Of a stretch of DNA of 64,000 nt, positions 55,801-63,278 are shown one piece after another; the first letter of the stretch is position 1, and each line of letters opens with the position of its first letter. Position numbers and translations under genes: made by a program. Source of the stretch: Bacteroidota bacterium (GTDB lineage Bacteria > Bacteroidota > Bacteroidia > Cytophagales > Cyclobacteriaceae); assembly GCA_022567155.1 (NCBI GenBank), contig JADFHN010000002.1, positions 53,376-117,375 of the forward strand, read 5' to 3'. The notes under the pieces are model-generated. The model had not been told where the DNA came from, made no database searches, and saw only the letters and a list, made by a program, of their open reading frames with translations.

Positions 55801-57255
55801 TATATCCGGGTCGTTGATTATGGCTTTTCTGCCTTTCAGCGATTTCTCAGAAATAGCTGTTGGAAAATTCAATCCCCATACCTGTACCTCGTTTGAGGAA
55901 ATATTTATCTGGTTTTTCTGAAACCGGCTAAAGGGTTTTAATGAAATGCCATCAAATGAAAGATAACCTTGCTGATAATTAATGTTGATTCCATTTACTG
56001 AAAGCGAATGTTTAATTCCATTAAAATCAGTATTGAAAACACCAACATTCAGATCAAAGTCAATATTTTTCAACAATTTATCCGGGTTAACCAAAACCAT
56101 ACTGTCAATGTGCATATTTTTTACGTGTAGGGTAAGATCGTTCAGGATCAGCGTTTGCTCATCCTTATTTTCCAGCGGGAAAGTGACGGTTATATCAGAG
56201 TTGCTGGTGATAATATTTTCAAAAATGAATGCTGAAATTCCTTTCAGCGTTGCAGGTTCTGGCTTTGGGCCCTGAGAAACGGAAGCATTGAAGCCGATGC
56301 GCAGGGTAGCCTTGCCTTTCCCCAGGTCAAGTAAGCCCGCACTGATTTTTTCCTGTTGAATGATTCCCCTCAGATCAAATTCAGATAAACGGACTTCCGG
56401 AAAGGTTAGGTGATAGGTATCACCATTACTGTTTTGCAAGTGGGGCATGATGGAAAGATTCTCCACAACCAGCGTAGAATCAAAAGAGGAAGCCCACGCA
56501 CGATCGAAGTAGATTTTATGACCAGGCAAAATGTTTAACGATTGATTCAAAATTTCAACTTCCACACCCTGCGAATAAACACTTTTACCGAACGGACTGA
56601 TGGATTCGCCGAACTGAAAATGTTTGACATTGAGTGATACATCTGAAAATGAAATGCTGAAAACAGAATCAGGGAATATTTTTTTATATTCAATACTTGC
56701 ATTTGATACCGATAATTGATTGATGTGAAAAAGATTCAGGTATTGTTTGGTCTTTTGAATGATATCTACTGAAATGGTGCTGGATTGAATATCATCCTTT
56801 ATATTTTGAATGATAACCAAATGGGGTTTTCGGAGCTCCAGCCCTTCGATTTCGATTTCACGGTTTATCAGAAAATTAAGAAGGCTCTTTACATTGAGCG
56901 AAAGTGCGGTGGCTTTGAAGTGAATATCGATTTGTTTTTTATTGCTGGTTTGATTTAACGTGTCTTTTTTAAACTCAAAATCAGTGAGGTGCAGTTCGCT
57001 GGTGAATATATTGATCCGCACTTTGTCATATTGGATAGTGTACACACCGCGTGTTTCATACTGAATGAAATTCATAATAAAGTTACCAAGAATTTTTTCT
57101 GAATAAGCAACCAGTGATTTCTGAAAAATAAATAACAATATACCTGTAATGATGCCGATATACGGGAAAAGTTGTTTTAGCGGCAGAAAGAGAAATTTTC
57201 TTTTACGTTTAACCTTTTTCTCAGGATCACCTTGTATTTGTGCTTCATGAATCAT
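52840..57255 (-). CDS. Very large AsmA/TamB-like envelope protein
   Basis: A 1471-residue protein. A basic cytoplasmic start (KKVKRKRKFLFLPLKQL) leads to one membrane helix (about 30-55, PYIGIITGILLFIFQKSLVA). The rest is a long row of short beta repeats with recurring patterns like 'SLNVKSLLNFLINREIEIEG', 'LRKPHLVI', 'FDFDINRMEIDTF' and 'INSIAFNGLDF', as in AsmA/TamB/YdbH-type lipid-transfer proteins that bridge the two membranes. The end has the AsmA_2-like motif GIMEMMYRDLHVNLIGKK and a Lys/Glu-rich tail (residues about 1430-1471). Lipid transport is inference from the fold class. It has no neighbour of related function. Confidence 0.7.
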   Translation of the reverse strand: MIHEAQIQGDPEKKVKRKRKFLFLPLKQLFPYIGIITGILLFIFQKSLVAYSEKILGNFIMNFIQYETRGVYTIQYDKVRINIFTSELHLTDFEFKKDTLNQTSNKKQIDIHFKATALSLNVKSLLNFLINREIEIEGLELRKPHLVIIQNIKDDIQSSTISVDIIQKTKQYLNLFHINQLSVSNASIEYKKIFPDSVFSISFSDVSLNVKHFQFGESISPFGKSVYSQGVEVEILNQSLNILPGHKIYFDRAWASSFDSTLVVENLSIMPHLQNSNGDTYHLTFPEVRLSEFDLRGIIQQEKISAGLLDLGKGKATLRIGFNASVSQGPKPEPATLKGISAFIFENIITSNSDITVTFPLENKDEQTLILNDLTLHVKNMHIDSMVLVNPDKLLKNIDFDLNVGVFNTDFNGIKHSLSVNGININYQQGYLSFDGISLKPFSRFQKNQINISSNEVQVWGLNFPTAISEKSLKGRKAIINDPDILLKLNQTSSSGQTMNNHKNIYPLIQAVLTSLEMEEIQLRNARLTVRGADNEPFANGENLKITLHNILIDSTLANNPHQIFGIQDLSIEGSNLLLRVNNGKNEISSAFLSFNTRTGDIQVEEAGFISQSDNLVNFRIGSLSIRGLDMFKALYNDKIIIDSVKILAPSLKFSSDTVFIPTDSTIISSTPYFPDSIRIKYFTLADGYIEFDNFGKSKARFTDIKSEVTEFSVARAGPYLRWNSEAIHVENGPFSIILPDNTHTITGNSISISKSDSVLRINQFRIKPTNIPNKYFRLNIEIPNMLLTQIVPSQFLDSGYLDIGQILLLNPMIETTFSHASDTIETNTKSGFNAGNFSAKKISIINGGLHLEYHSEYTHTLDVSSFDFDINRMEIDTFTTFDASLSFFENLVVKAKVINYTGANGLDSVYAGSLDIDSDHHLIAGNLVLKGRNSKTNYDVVVNQFGLYGANWLRKLIRSDYATDSMIITEPKISITLTDSVRITAQQDNKRTESKDLSKDTQDFFSQLIRQKYVFDSVKGGDFLTAKPASENSSSFSLNINLPEFEDTVTISRVKLLRGTFRIERNGEKFDIPEFGIYVDSLNYMPDNSNLLHSADIIFEVSGLKDLLRNENNDLSIDRIRLSTKEQSVVMEGIRMEPAISKLEYGWKIGYQTDWIKLNVNSIAFNGLDFNTLANQGRLQITEIFIDSLDVKIFRDKHVPFPADQVRYMPQKMIAELSIPVSVEGVILNQANIFYEELDAESVIPGFIEIKNLTAGIHNITNDSARLAEDHIMQVAANGDLMGTGNMQVDFEFDLTDPDYKHRYLGVLSEMDLATLNKILEPNIRIHIKSGQVSKMNFNVEGDEYYTTGIMEMMYRDLHVNLIGKKKGTTSAMGPALGSFFANTFIINRNNPRFLFVRKGDIYWERDTTKSFFNYLAKTTLSGVVTSIGAKNNKKEIRQANKVAREKKDKEKKEKKKKEKKESKRVNNQR

Positions 57256-57298
57256 ACGTCTCTATAAATTAACCGTAAAATCGCGGATTTTACAATTT

Positions 57299-58789
57299 TC
57301 AGCATCCGGATATTTTGTTTTCAACCAAAATCACCTTTTCGGCGAGTAGCTGTAATGTCAAATCAATTGTTTTAAGATGCGTGCGAAACACAAGGATAGC
57401 CACTCTCAGCCAATGCACGTCATTGATTGTTGTGGTTGAAATGAAAATCCTGCCGTCACGATGAATTTCATCTGCAAGAAGCTGATTAAAAGCATTCGGA
57501 TCATGGCTGACTGGTATATAACGGAACATTACCACAGTAAGTTCCGGTTTACCAAAAGTCTCGAAACGATTTAATTTACTAATTTTTTCATAAAAATACC
57601 TTGTGAGCAGGCACTTTTCTTCCAGCGCTGAACGGAAGGCTTTTATGCCATGCAAACGGAGGGGCAGCCACATACGAAGGCCACGGAAGTGCTTTGTGAG
57701 TTCAGGCGATACCTCCGCAGGAGAAATCTCTGTTTCCACTTCTGTAGCGTCCTGCATATAATTGGCCTCATAGTGAAAAGCGTTTTTCAGGTGGGTTCTC
57801 GATTTTACCAGCACTACACCCAGGCCATAAGGAAGAAAAAGGCCTTTATGAGGGTCAAGAACAACTGAATCGGATTTGTTTATTGCTTCTAATGAAGAAG
57901 AAAGCGATTTTGCAAGTAAAAAAAAGCCTCCGTAAGCCGCATCTACGTGATGCCAGATAGCATAACGGCTACATATTTCAGAAAGCACATCGATCGGATC
58001 AATTACGCCGGCGTCGGTGGTGCCCGCCGTACTTACCATCAGAAACGGGATTAATCCCTGTTTTTTATCATCTTCAGCAATTTCTTCAAATCTGACCGGA
58101 TCAATTTTTAATTTTTCGTCAAGTGGTAGCGTGCGGGTAATGGCATACTGCAAGCCTGCAATTCTGAATGCTTTTTCCACACTGTGGTGGGTTTGTTTGC
58201 TCACATATATCACTGATTTTCTGATATTTTCGGGCGTTATCCCTTTGGCTTCTCTGGCTGCCACAATGGCGATAAGATTGGCGATGCTGCCACCCGAAGC
58301 CAGGTTACCCCATGCTGTTTCAGGGTATCCTACAAGTCTGATCATCCACCTGATCAATTCATTTTCAATTTTAACCGCACCGGGATTGGCAAAAGATATA
58401 CCAGCATACCGGTTGGTAACGTTGACCCAATAATCCGCCAGTGCAGACGCATACAATCCGCCTCCCGGAATGTATCCGAGGTGACCTCCGGAAGCCGGGT
58501 TTATCCCCGGTTTGTCAACATAGTTTACAATATCACCGAATATTTTCGAAGAAAGCATACCTTCTTCCGTAAACGGCTGCTTCAGCAGGTTTATATGGCT
58601 GCTGTCCTGATCATAAGCTTTTCCGTTTTCTAATTTATCCAGAAAATTTTCAGCAATTTCAGATACCTGTTTATGCCACGATTTCCGGGTATCCTTACCG
58701 GGCTCAAGGAGTAAAGCTACCTTTTCCAGCTTATTGATTTTTTTAATAAGCGCATTCACAACCGATAAATATAAAGCAATAATGTGCAC
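57299..58789 (-). CDS. PLP-dependent group II amino-acid decarboxylase
   Basis: A 496-residue enzyme of the aromatic-L-amino-acid/glutamate decarboxylase family. The PLP lysine is Lys315 (VVLDPHKGLFLPYG), with the aspartate that holds the pyridine ring in HHVDAAYGGFF (Asp283) and the loop NLASGGSIANLIAIVAAREA. Other motifs: GHLGYIPGGGLYASALADY and VSTAGTTDAGVIDPIDVLS. The substrate may be tyrosine, DOPA, tryptophan, glutamate or another; it cannot be told from the sequence. The start may be GTG at 58789 or GTG at 58759 (VNALIKKINK). It is divergent from the redoxin gene. Confidence 0.85.
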   Translation of the reverse strand: MHIIALYLSVVNALIKKINKLEKVALLLEPGKDTRKSWHKQVSEIAENFLDKLENGKAYDQDSSHINLLKQPFTEEGMLSSKIFGDIVNYVDKPGINPASGGHLGYIPGGGLYASALADYWVNVTNRYAGISFANPGAVKIENELIRWMIRLVGYPETAWGNLASGGSIANLIAIVAAREAKGITPENIRKSVIYVSKQTHHSVEKAFRIAGLQYAITRTLPLDEKLKIDPVRFEEIAEDDKKQGLIPFLMVSTAGTTDAGVIDPIDVLSEICSRYAIWHHVDAAYGGFFLLAKSLSSSLEAINKSDSVVLDPHKGLFLPYGLGVVLVKSRTHLKNAFHYEANYMQDATEVETEISPAEVSPELTKHFRGLRMWLPLRLHGIKAFRSALEEKCLLTRYFYEKISKLNRFETFGKPELTVVMFRYIPVSHDPNAFNQLLADEIHRDGRIFISTTTINDVHWLRVAILVFRTHLKTIDLTLQLLAEKVILVENKISGC

Positions 58790-58805
58790 ACATATATCAA
58801 TCTGT

Positions 58806-58813
58806 TATATTTG
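58806..58813 (+). promoter_or_regulatory. TAnnTTTG-type -7 box for the redoxin gene
   Basis: TATATTTG lies 20 bases before ATG 58834, matching the -7 consensus. Confidence 0.35.
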
Positions 58814-58833
58814 TTAATAAAACTAAAAAAGAG

Positions 58834-59400
58834 ATGTCACTCACTCCCTCCAACATGATACCCCTGGGATCCATTGCACCTGGGTTTGAACTTCCCGATG
58901 TGGTTGCCGGAATAAAGGTAAACCTGGACGATATTAAATCGAATAAGGCAACGGTAATCATGTTTATTTGCAATCATTGTCCTTACGTTAAGCATGTTAA
59001 AACGGAACTGGTCCGGCTGGCGAACGATTACATGCCCCGTGATGTGACGTTTGTGGCGATCAGCAGCAACGATATTGAAAAATATCCTGAAGATGCCCCT
59101 GACAAAATGAGGGAGGATGCAGTTACCTGGCAGTATCCGTTTCCTTACCTCTTCGACGAAACCCAGCGGGTAGCCCGGATATATGATGCTGCATGCACAC
59201 CTGATTTTTACCTGTATGATAAAAATATGGAGCTTGTTTATCGTGGGCAGCTGGACGACTCCCGGCCTGGAAATGAAAAGCCACTAACGGGCAACGATTT
59301 AAGAAATGCCCTTGACAGCGTGCTGGACGGCAATCCGGTATCAACCAATCAGATACCCAGTGTCGGTTGTAATATAAAGTGGAAAGAGCTGGCTATGTGA
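58834..59400 (+). CDS. AhpC/TSA-type thioredoxin-like (redoxin) protein
   Basis: A 188-residue thioredoxin-fold protein of the redoxin group: IAPGFELPDVVAGIKVNLDD, VIMFICNHCPYVKHVKTELV with the Cys46/Cys49 CXXC in CNHCP, then VTFVAISSNDIEKYPEDAPD, PYLFDETQRVARIYDAACTP and DFYLYDKNMELVYRGQLDDS. No signal peptide, so cytosolic. The family is common in Bacteroidota and Cyanobacteria and is a likely disulfide reductase or peroxidase; activity not proven. Confidence 0.87.
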   Translation: MSLTPSNMIPLGSIAPGFELPDVVAGIKVNLDDIKSNKATVIMFICNHCPYVKHVKTELVRLANDYMPRDVTFVAISSNDIEKYPEDAPDKMREDAVTWQYPFPYLFDETQRVARIYDAACTPDFYLYDKNMELVYRGQLDDSRPGNEKPLTGNDLRNALDSVLDGNPVSTNQIPSVGCNIKWKELAM

Positions 59401-59794
59401 GGGGAGCTTCCCATACCCAAGTCCAGTTCTCAGAGCGGAGCGAATAGATTTCAAGTAAAGTGGAGTAAAATTCATGAGATTCTTCAGTCACTCCGTTCCC
59501 TCTGAAAGAGGATTCATTAGGAGATTCTTTTCGCCTTCATTTCAGTATGGCGGCAGGTATAATGGAACCGCCATTGTACTCCCGACCCCTTAAAGGGCGA
59601 TCCCGCGTTTGTCTTGTTTATGTCTTGCGGGAGGGCTTCCCCTTTTGACATAGTCATGCCCGTCAGGCAAGGCCCTGCCGGACTGGCCTATGGCAAGGGG
59701 ATCGAGGGGCTGTGGCGGGCCTTTCTCAGAGCGGAGCGAAAAATATCAAGTCTTCCAGGTACATTAGATCAGTATGTTTTGTATGCGGAATGGC
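59401..59794. repeat. Low-coding stretch with a 17-bp direct repeat
   Basis: TCTCAGAGCGGAGCGAA occurs at 59428-59444 and again at 59724-59740, each followed by a similar ATTTCAAGT/ATATCAAGT stretch. The segment between them is higher in GC than its surroundings. A frame at 59614-59814 ends QYVLYAEWLIYKTF, faintly like the start of a GIY-YIG nuclease (YVLYSExxxxxYxG), but it stops at once. It may be debris of a small mobile or repetitive element; I cannot identify it. Confidence 0.35.
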
Positions 59795-60022
59795 TTATTT
59801 ATAAAACCTTTTAACCAGTGAATACATTTTTATAACGGGCTCTTTTAATGCCATAGATTTGATTACTATTGATTTTGACTGGTTATGTTCATTACTTTTG
59901 AATGTGATGCTTTTACTATTCAGAGGTGTGTCGCTAAAAGTGCCTATAGCAATAAACAAAGCTACAATTATTCCTATTAGTAAGATTATCGTTTTCCTGG
60001 ATATGGTTGGTAATTCACGCAT
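59795..60022 (-). CDS. Small single-helix membrane protein, hypothetical
   Basis: A 75-residue frame from ATG 60022: a polar start (MRELPTISRK), one membrane helix (TIILLIGIIVALFIAIGTF), then a polar, lysine-rich tail (SKSITFKSNEHNQSKSIVIK). The composition fits a real small membrane protein, but no family is recognised and it lies next to the repeat-bearing stretch. Treat as possible. Confidence 0.35.
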   Translation of the reverse strand: MRELPTISRKTIILLIGIIVALFIAIGTFSDTPLNSKSITFKSNEHNQSKSIVIKSMALKEPVIKMYSLVKRFYK

Positions 60023-60179
60023 CAAATCACAAAGTGCAAATCCTGTGCCACAATACGAAAATGTTAATTTTGATCAAAAAATCAATTTTATGTATCTTTT
60101 TGATCCACGAGTGTTCAAATATGAACACACGAATTACAGATCCGAACAATTTTAAACAGGAAAACGTCTGTAAAAGTAG

Positions 60180-60626
60180 TCAGATATAAACGGCATCTTT
60201 TTGTTTGCTCAGGTAAACTAGCAGACTTTTAAGTTTTAAATCCCAGAAATGGGAATAGTAAAACAAAGAAATAAGACCGGATAACCCTTTAAAACCTGAA
60301 TGCTCAAGTTCCAGTACGGTATTACCATTTAGGGTGTCAAGCCTCCACCACACATAGGTTGTAAACTTGAGTTTATTATGCGCCCAGGTGTAAGCAAGGT
60401 TATACGGCGGCTGGACGGACAGAATCTCGCATTGATAAACTCCTTTCCACTTTTCGCCTGGCTTGTCGAAAAATTCGAATGCTTTACCCTCTACAGTACT
60501 GAAAGTGTTTTCCAAAAACCACTCCTCAAGCTTTTGTCTTTTGCTTATTGCGCCCCAGACTTCGCGTACAGGTTGGGTAAAAGTCCGCTTTTTCCTGATG
60601 TTATTTTTCCAAATCCGCAAATTCAC
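60180..60626 (-). CDS. SRPBCC (AHSA1-like) domain protein
   Basis: A 148-residue protein of the START-like fold: FTQPVREVWGAISKRQKLEE, FLENTFSTVEGKAFEFFDKP, WKGVYQCEILSVQPPYNLAY and TVLELEHSGFKGLSGLISLF. This is the activator-of-Hsp90-ATPase (AHSA1)-like SRPBCC group, which binds small hydrophobic ligands; ligand unknown. GTG start at 60626. Divergent from the small ABM-like gene. Confidence 0.8.
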   Translation of the reverse strand: MNLRIWKNNIRKKRTFTQPVREVWGAISKRQKLEEWFLENTFSTVEGKAFEFFDKPGEKWKGVYQCEILSVQPPYNLAYTWAHNKLKFTTYVWWRLDTLNGNTVLELEHSGFKGLSGLISLFYYSHFWDLKLKSLLVYLSKQKDAVYI

Positions 60627-60704
60627 ATTATTAAATTAGTAAAAAAATATTTAAAAATTGTAATCCGTATTTATATTAGGGTAGTAATATAATTGATAAC
60701 GCAA

Positions 60705-60953
60705 ATGATAAGCTATAAGGTTTTATATAAGGTAAAAAAATCTGAAGTGGACCATGTAAAAGGCCTTGTGAATGAGTTTATTGATGGGATTCGCAATAAT
60801 GTACCCGATATGGTTTTTTATCATGCATTTCAGGATCCTCAGAATCCGGTAAATTTTATGCATGTGATGTCGTTTAAGAATAAGCAGGCAGAAGACGATC
60901 ATAAAAATTCATCCTATTGCCATAAATTCACTGAAGAACTTAATCCGCTGTGA
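60705..60953 (+). CDS. Small dimeric alpha/beta-barrel (ABM-like) protein
   Basis: An 82-residue protein: MISYKVLYKVKKSEVDHVKG, LVNEFIDGIRNNVPDMVFYH, AFQDPQNPVNFMHVMSFKNK, and a histidine-rich end (EDDHKNSSYCHKFTEEL). The pattern fits the dimeric ferredoxin-like barrel of antibiotic biosynthesis monooxygenase (ABM) domain proteins. Such small proteins act as cofactor-free oxygenases or are inert dimers. Activity unknown. ATG 60705 is preferred over a TTG at 60693. Confidence 0.65.
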   Translation: MISYKVLYKVKKSEVDHVKGLVNEFIDGIRNNVPDMVFYHAFQDPQNPVNFMHVMSFKNKQAEDDHKNSSYCHKFTEELNPL

Positions 60954-60998
60954 GAAGAGGAGCCTGTGTTCGAGCCTATAGAATTGCTCCGGCAGAAA

Positions 60999-61970
60999 TC
61001 ATAATGGAACAATCTGGAATTGCGAAGCAACCCTGAAACCGGATTTGTTAATCTCTTCCCGGGTATGGATATCATGAATCGCCGGGTTGGTATGGTTCAG
61101 GTGAATAAAGAAAACTTTTTGTTTTTCGCTGTCAGGCAATGATTCAAACCTTGTTATACTTTCTTCAATGAACGGATGCGGGAAATCGCTCATGTCCCGT
61201 CCCTCAATTTCACCGTTATTATAGAAACTGCCGTCAATAAATAATAAATCATTATTTTGTATAATATTGTTGATGTCCTTATCCCAGATTTCCCATTTGT
61301 TGATATCAGGTATATAAATTACCGACTTGTGTGGTCCCTTAATACGGTATCCTACGGTTTCCGAATATTCGTCGCGGTGAGGCACTAGAAACGGAGTTAC
61401 TGTAAGCTCATGGGTTAAGACAACTGGTTCATTTTCAGCTAATTCCACAACGCATATATTTCGATAACGGACCAACTGATCCCAGGGTCCGCTGGACGAA
61501 AGATATCTTTTCATTCGCGGCATGGCATAAACGGGCATTTCAGTGGCGCCGATTGCTTCATGCCCGAATTGCATCAGCCCGGTATAATGACCAATGTGCG
61601 CATGGGTTAAAAAAATGCCGTTTACTGCACTCGTTGCTGTCCCGGAAATAAGCTTTAGACGGTTTATCTGCTCTTTTATATCCGGAGTGGCGTCAATCAG
61701 CCATTTGTTGCCTGTAGCCGGGTCAACAATACCAAGGCAGACTACCATTCGCCGCAATTCCGGATTTAGCCAGGCTTCTTTACAACAATCCTTATCGCAT
61801 GCTGTTTGCGGATAACCTCCGTCCTGCGCAATTCCCAATACTACCAGGTAAGGTGAATCTTCAGGTATGGCTTGTTCGAACGGACCGGTGCAACAACAAA
61901 AAACATGCAGCGTAATTAAAATTACCGGCAGGATATTTTTATTTCCTGGTATTCGTTCATCAAAAGACAT
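60999..61970 (-). CDS. PqqB-like metallo-beta-lactamase-fold lipoprotein
   Basis: About 323 residues from ATG 61970, with a lipoprotein-type leader (ILITLHVFCCC). Mature part: VVLGIAQDGGYPQTACDKDC, GIVDPATGNKWLIDATPDIK, GIFLTHAHIGHYTGLMQFG (HxHxxH, with Gly where most MBL enzymes have Asp), VTPFLVPHRDEYSETVGYRI, SVIYIPDINKW, LFIDGSFYNNGEIEGRDMSD and FFIHLNHTNPAIHD. This is the PqqB-like branch of the metallo-beta-lactamase fold. PqqB belongs to pyrroloquinoline quinone synthesis, but no pqqA, pqqC, pqqD or pqqE is here, and this copy is exported, so it probably does something else. Confidence 0.82.
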   Translation of the reverse strand: MSFDERIPGNKNILPVILITLHVFCCCTGPFEQAIPEDSPYLVVLGIAQDGGYPQTACDKDCCKEAWLNPELRRMVVCLGIVDPATGNKWLIDATPDIKEQINRLKLISGTATSAVNGIFLTHAHIGHYTGLMQFGHEAIGATEMPVYAMPRMKRYLSSSGPWDQLVRYRNICVVELAENEPVVLTHELTVTPFLVPHRDEYSETVGYRIKGPHKSVIYIPDINKWEIWDKDINNIIQNNDLLFIDGSFYNNGEIEGRDMSDFPHPFIEESITRFESLPDSEKQKVFFIHLNHTNPAIHDIHTREEINKSGFRVASQFQIVPL

Positions 61971-62159
61971 TGGAACAAAGTTATTAATTAATGTCAACGG
62001 GTTAAATTAACCAAGAAAGATCAATGCATCAAACATTAAGGCTTTCCGGCTTGATTGTGGACATGGATCTACATCTGGATCTGGCGAATACACAGAACGA
62101 TTCTTGGGAAAAGTTCTGAAAACGAGTAAATTTAAAGAATGTACTAAAATTTATTTATC

Positions 62160-63260
62160 ATGAAAAAGCTACTATTACTATCCTTTACCGTTATTGCCAG
62201 CTTAAGTGTTAGCCTGGCGCAACCAACTATTTACACTGCCGACAACAATCCAGGGGCCATTGGAGGTGTAAATGTATTCCTCGGCCCAACGGCCCTTGTC
62301 GGTGCTATAGCAGCAGCAGTCGATGACGATATTATACATGTGGTGCGTAGTTCCTTGAATTATGGTACAATCACGATCGACAAGCGACTGAATATTTTCG
62401 GTATCGGGCTTAATCCTGATACAGATGGCAATGAACGATCTATCGTAGGTACAGTTACAATTGCTGATCCGGCAGCAAGTGGTACCCGAATTTCAGGCTT
62501 GCATATTCCTACAATATTAAATTTGGGTGGAGTAGCTGGGGTATTGAGTAACATACTGATTGAGAATTGCAATATTTTAAGGATTCAGCATATATCAACT
62601 ATTACTACTGATATCACAAACCTGATAATTCGAAATAATGTACTGGGCTCTGGTTTTGGTGCTGGTAGCGATGAGACTATCGATTTGATAGCCAATTTTC
62701 ATTCCAACGTGATAATAGCAAACAATGTTATTTATGGCACCAGTAATAATGATAATGGGTTTATTAATGCCAATAACAGTACAAGTGTTGAAAATAATAT
62801 TTTTAGTGGTTCAGATTCCAATGACAATGCTTTTGAAACATTCAACGGGAATACCGTCAAAAACAATATATTCCTTCGCGTTGCCCCTCGTGCTCGATTA
62901 GCTGTAGCAAATAATACCTTTGAATATAACCTCAGTTTTAGTTGTGCTACTCGATGTAGCTTTTTGTCAACAGGTGGCAATACCGAGGCATTCAATCTTG
63001 TGGGTGTTGATCCTCTTTTGGCAAATTCCCCACTTAATAATGCAATTGACTTTGCCACTTTCGATCCAACCCTTGACCCTGTTGCTCCCTCACCGGCCAT
63101 CGGAACTGGAGAGGGTGGCACAGATATGGGCGTATTTGGCGGTCCCGCTCCCATGAAATTGAGTGGTACACTCATACCGCTCATTCAATCATTGACGTTG
63201 CCATCTATGATACTGAAAGGCACCGATTTGCCGGTTCAGATTAAGGCAGAAGGAAACTAG
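62160..63260 (+). CDS. Secreted right-handed beta-helix protein
   Basis: A 366-residue protein with a signal peptide (MKKLLLLSFTVIASLSVSLA). The body has many short beta-helix rungs of the pectate-lyase/NosD type with N-rich turns (LSNILIENCNILRIQHISTI, TTDITNLIIRNNVLGSGFGA, SNVIIANNVIYGTSNNDNGF, STSVENNIFSGSDSNDNAFE, VANNTFEYNLSF). No catalytic motif was recognised. The end (TLPSMILKGTDLPVQIKAEG) is not a typical T9SS sorting domain. The next gene starts 18 bases later on the same strand, so the two form an operon. Confidence 0.8.
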   Translation: MKKLLLLSFTVIASLSVSLAQPTIYTADNNPGAIGGVNVFLGPTALVGAIAAAVDDDIIHVVRSSLNYGTITIDKRLNIFGIGLNPDTDGNERSIVGTVTIADPAASGTRISGLHIPTILNLGGVAGVLSNILIENCNILRIQHISTITTDITNLIIRNNVLGSGFGAGSDETIDLIANFHSNVIIANNVIYGTSNNDNGFINANNSTSVENNIFSGSDSNDNAFETFNGNTVKNNIFLRVAPRARLAVANNTFEYNLSFSCATRCSFLSTGGNTEAFNLVGVDPLLANSPLNNAIDFATFDPTLDPVAPSPAIGTGEGGTDMGVFGGPAPMKLSGTLIPLIQSLTLPSMILKGTDLPVQIKAEGN

Positions 63261-63278
63261 AAGAGTGTTTATACTCTT

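Noticed and set aside
60999..61970. PQQ biosynthesis cluster
   Set aside because: Only a PqqB-like exported protein; other pqq genes absent.
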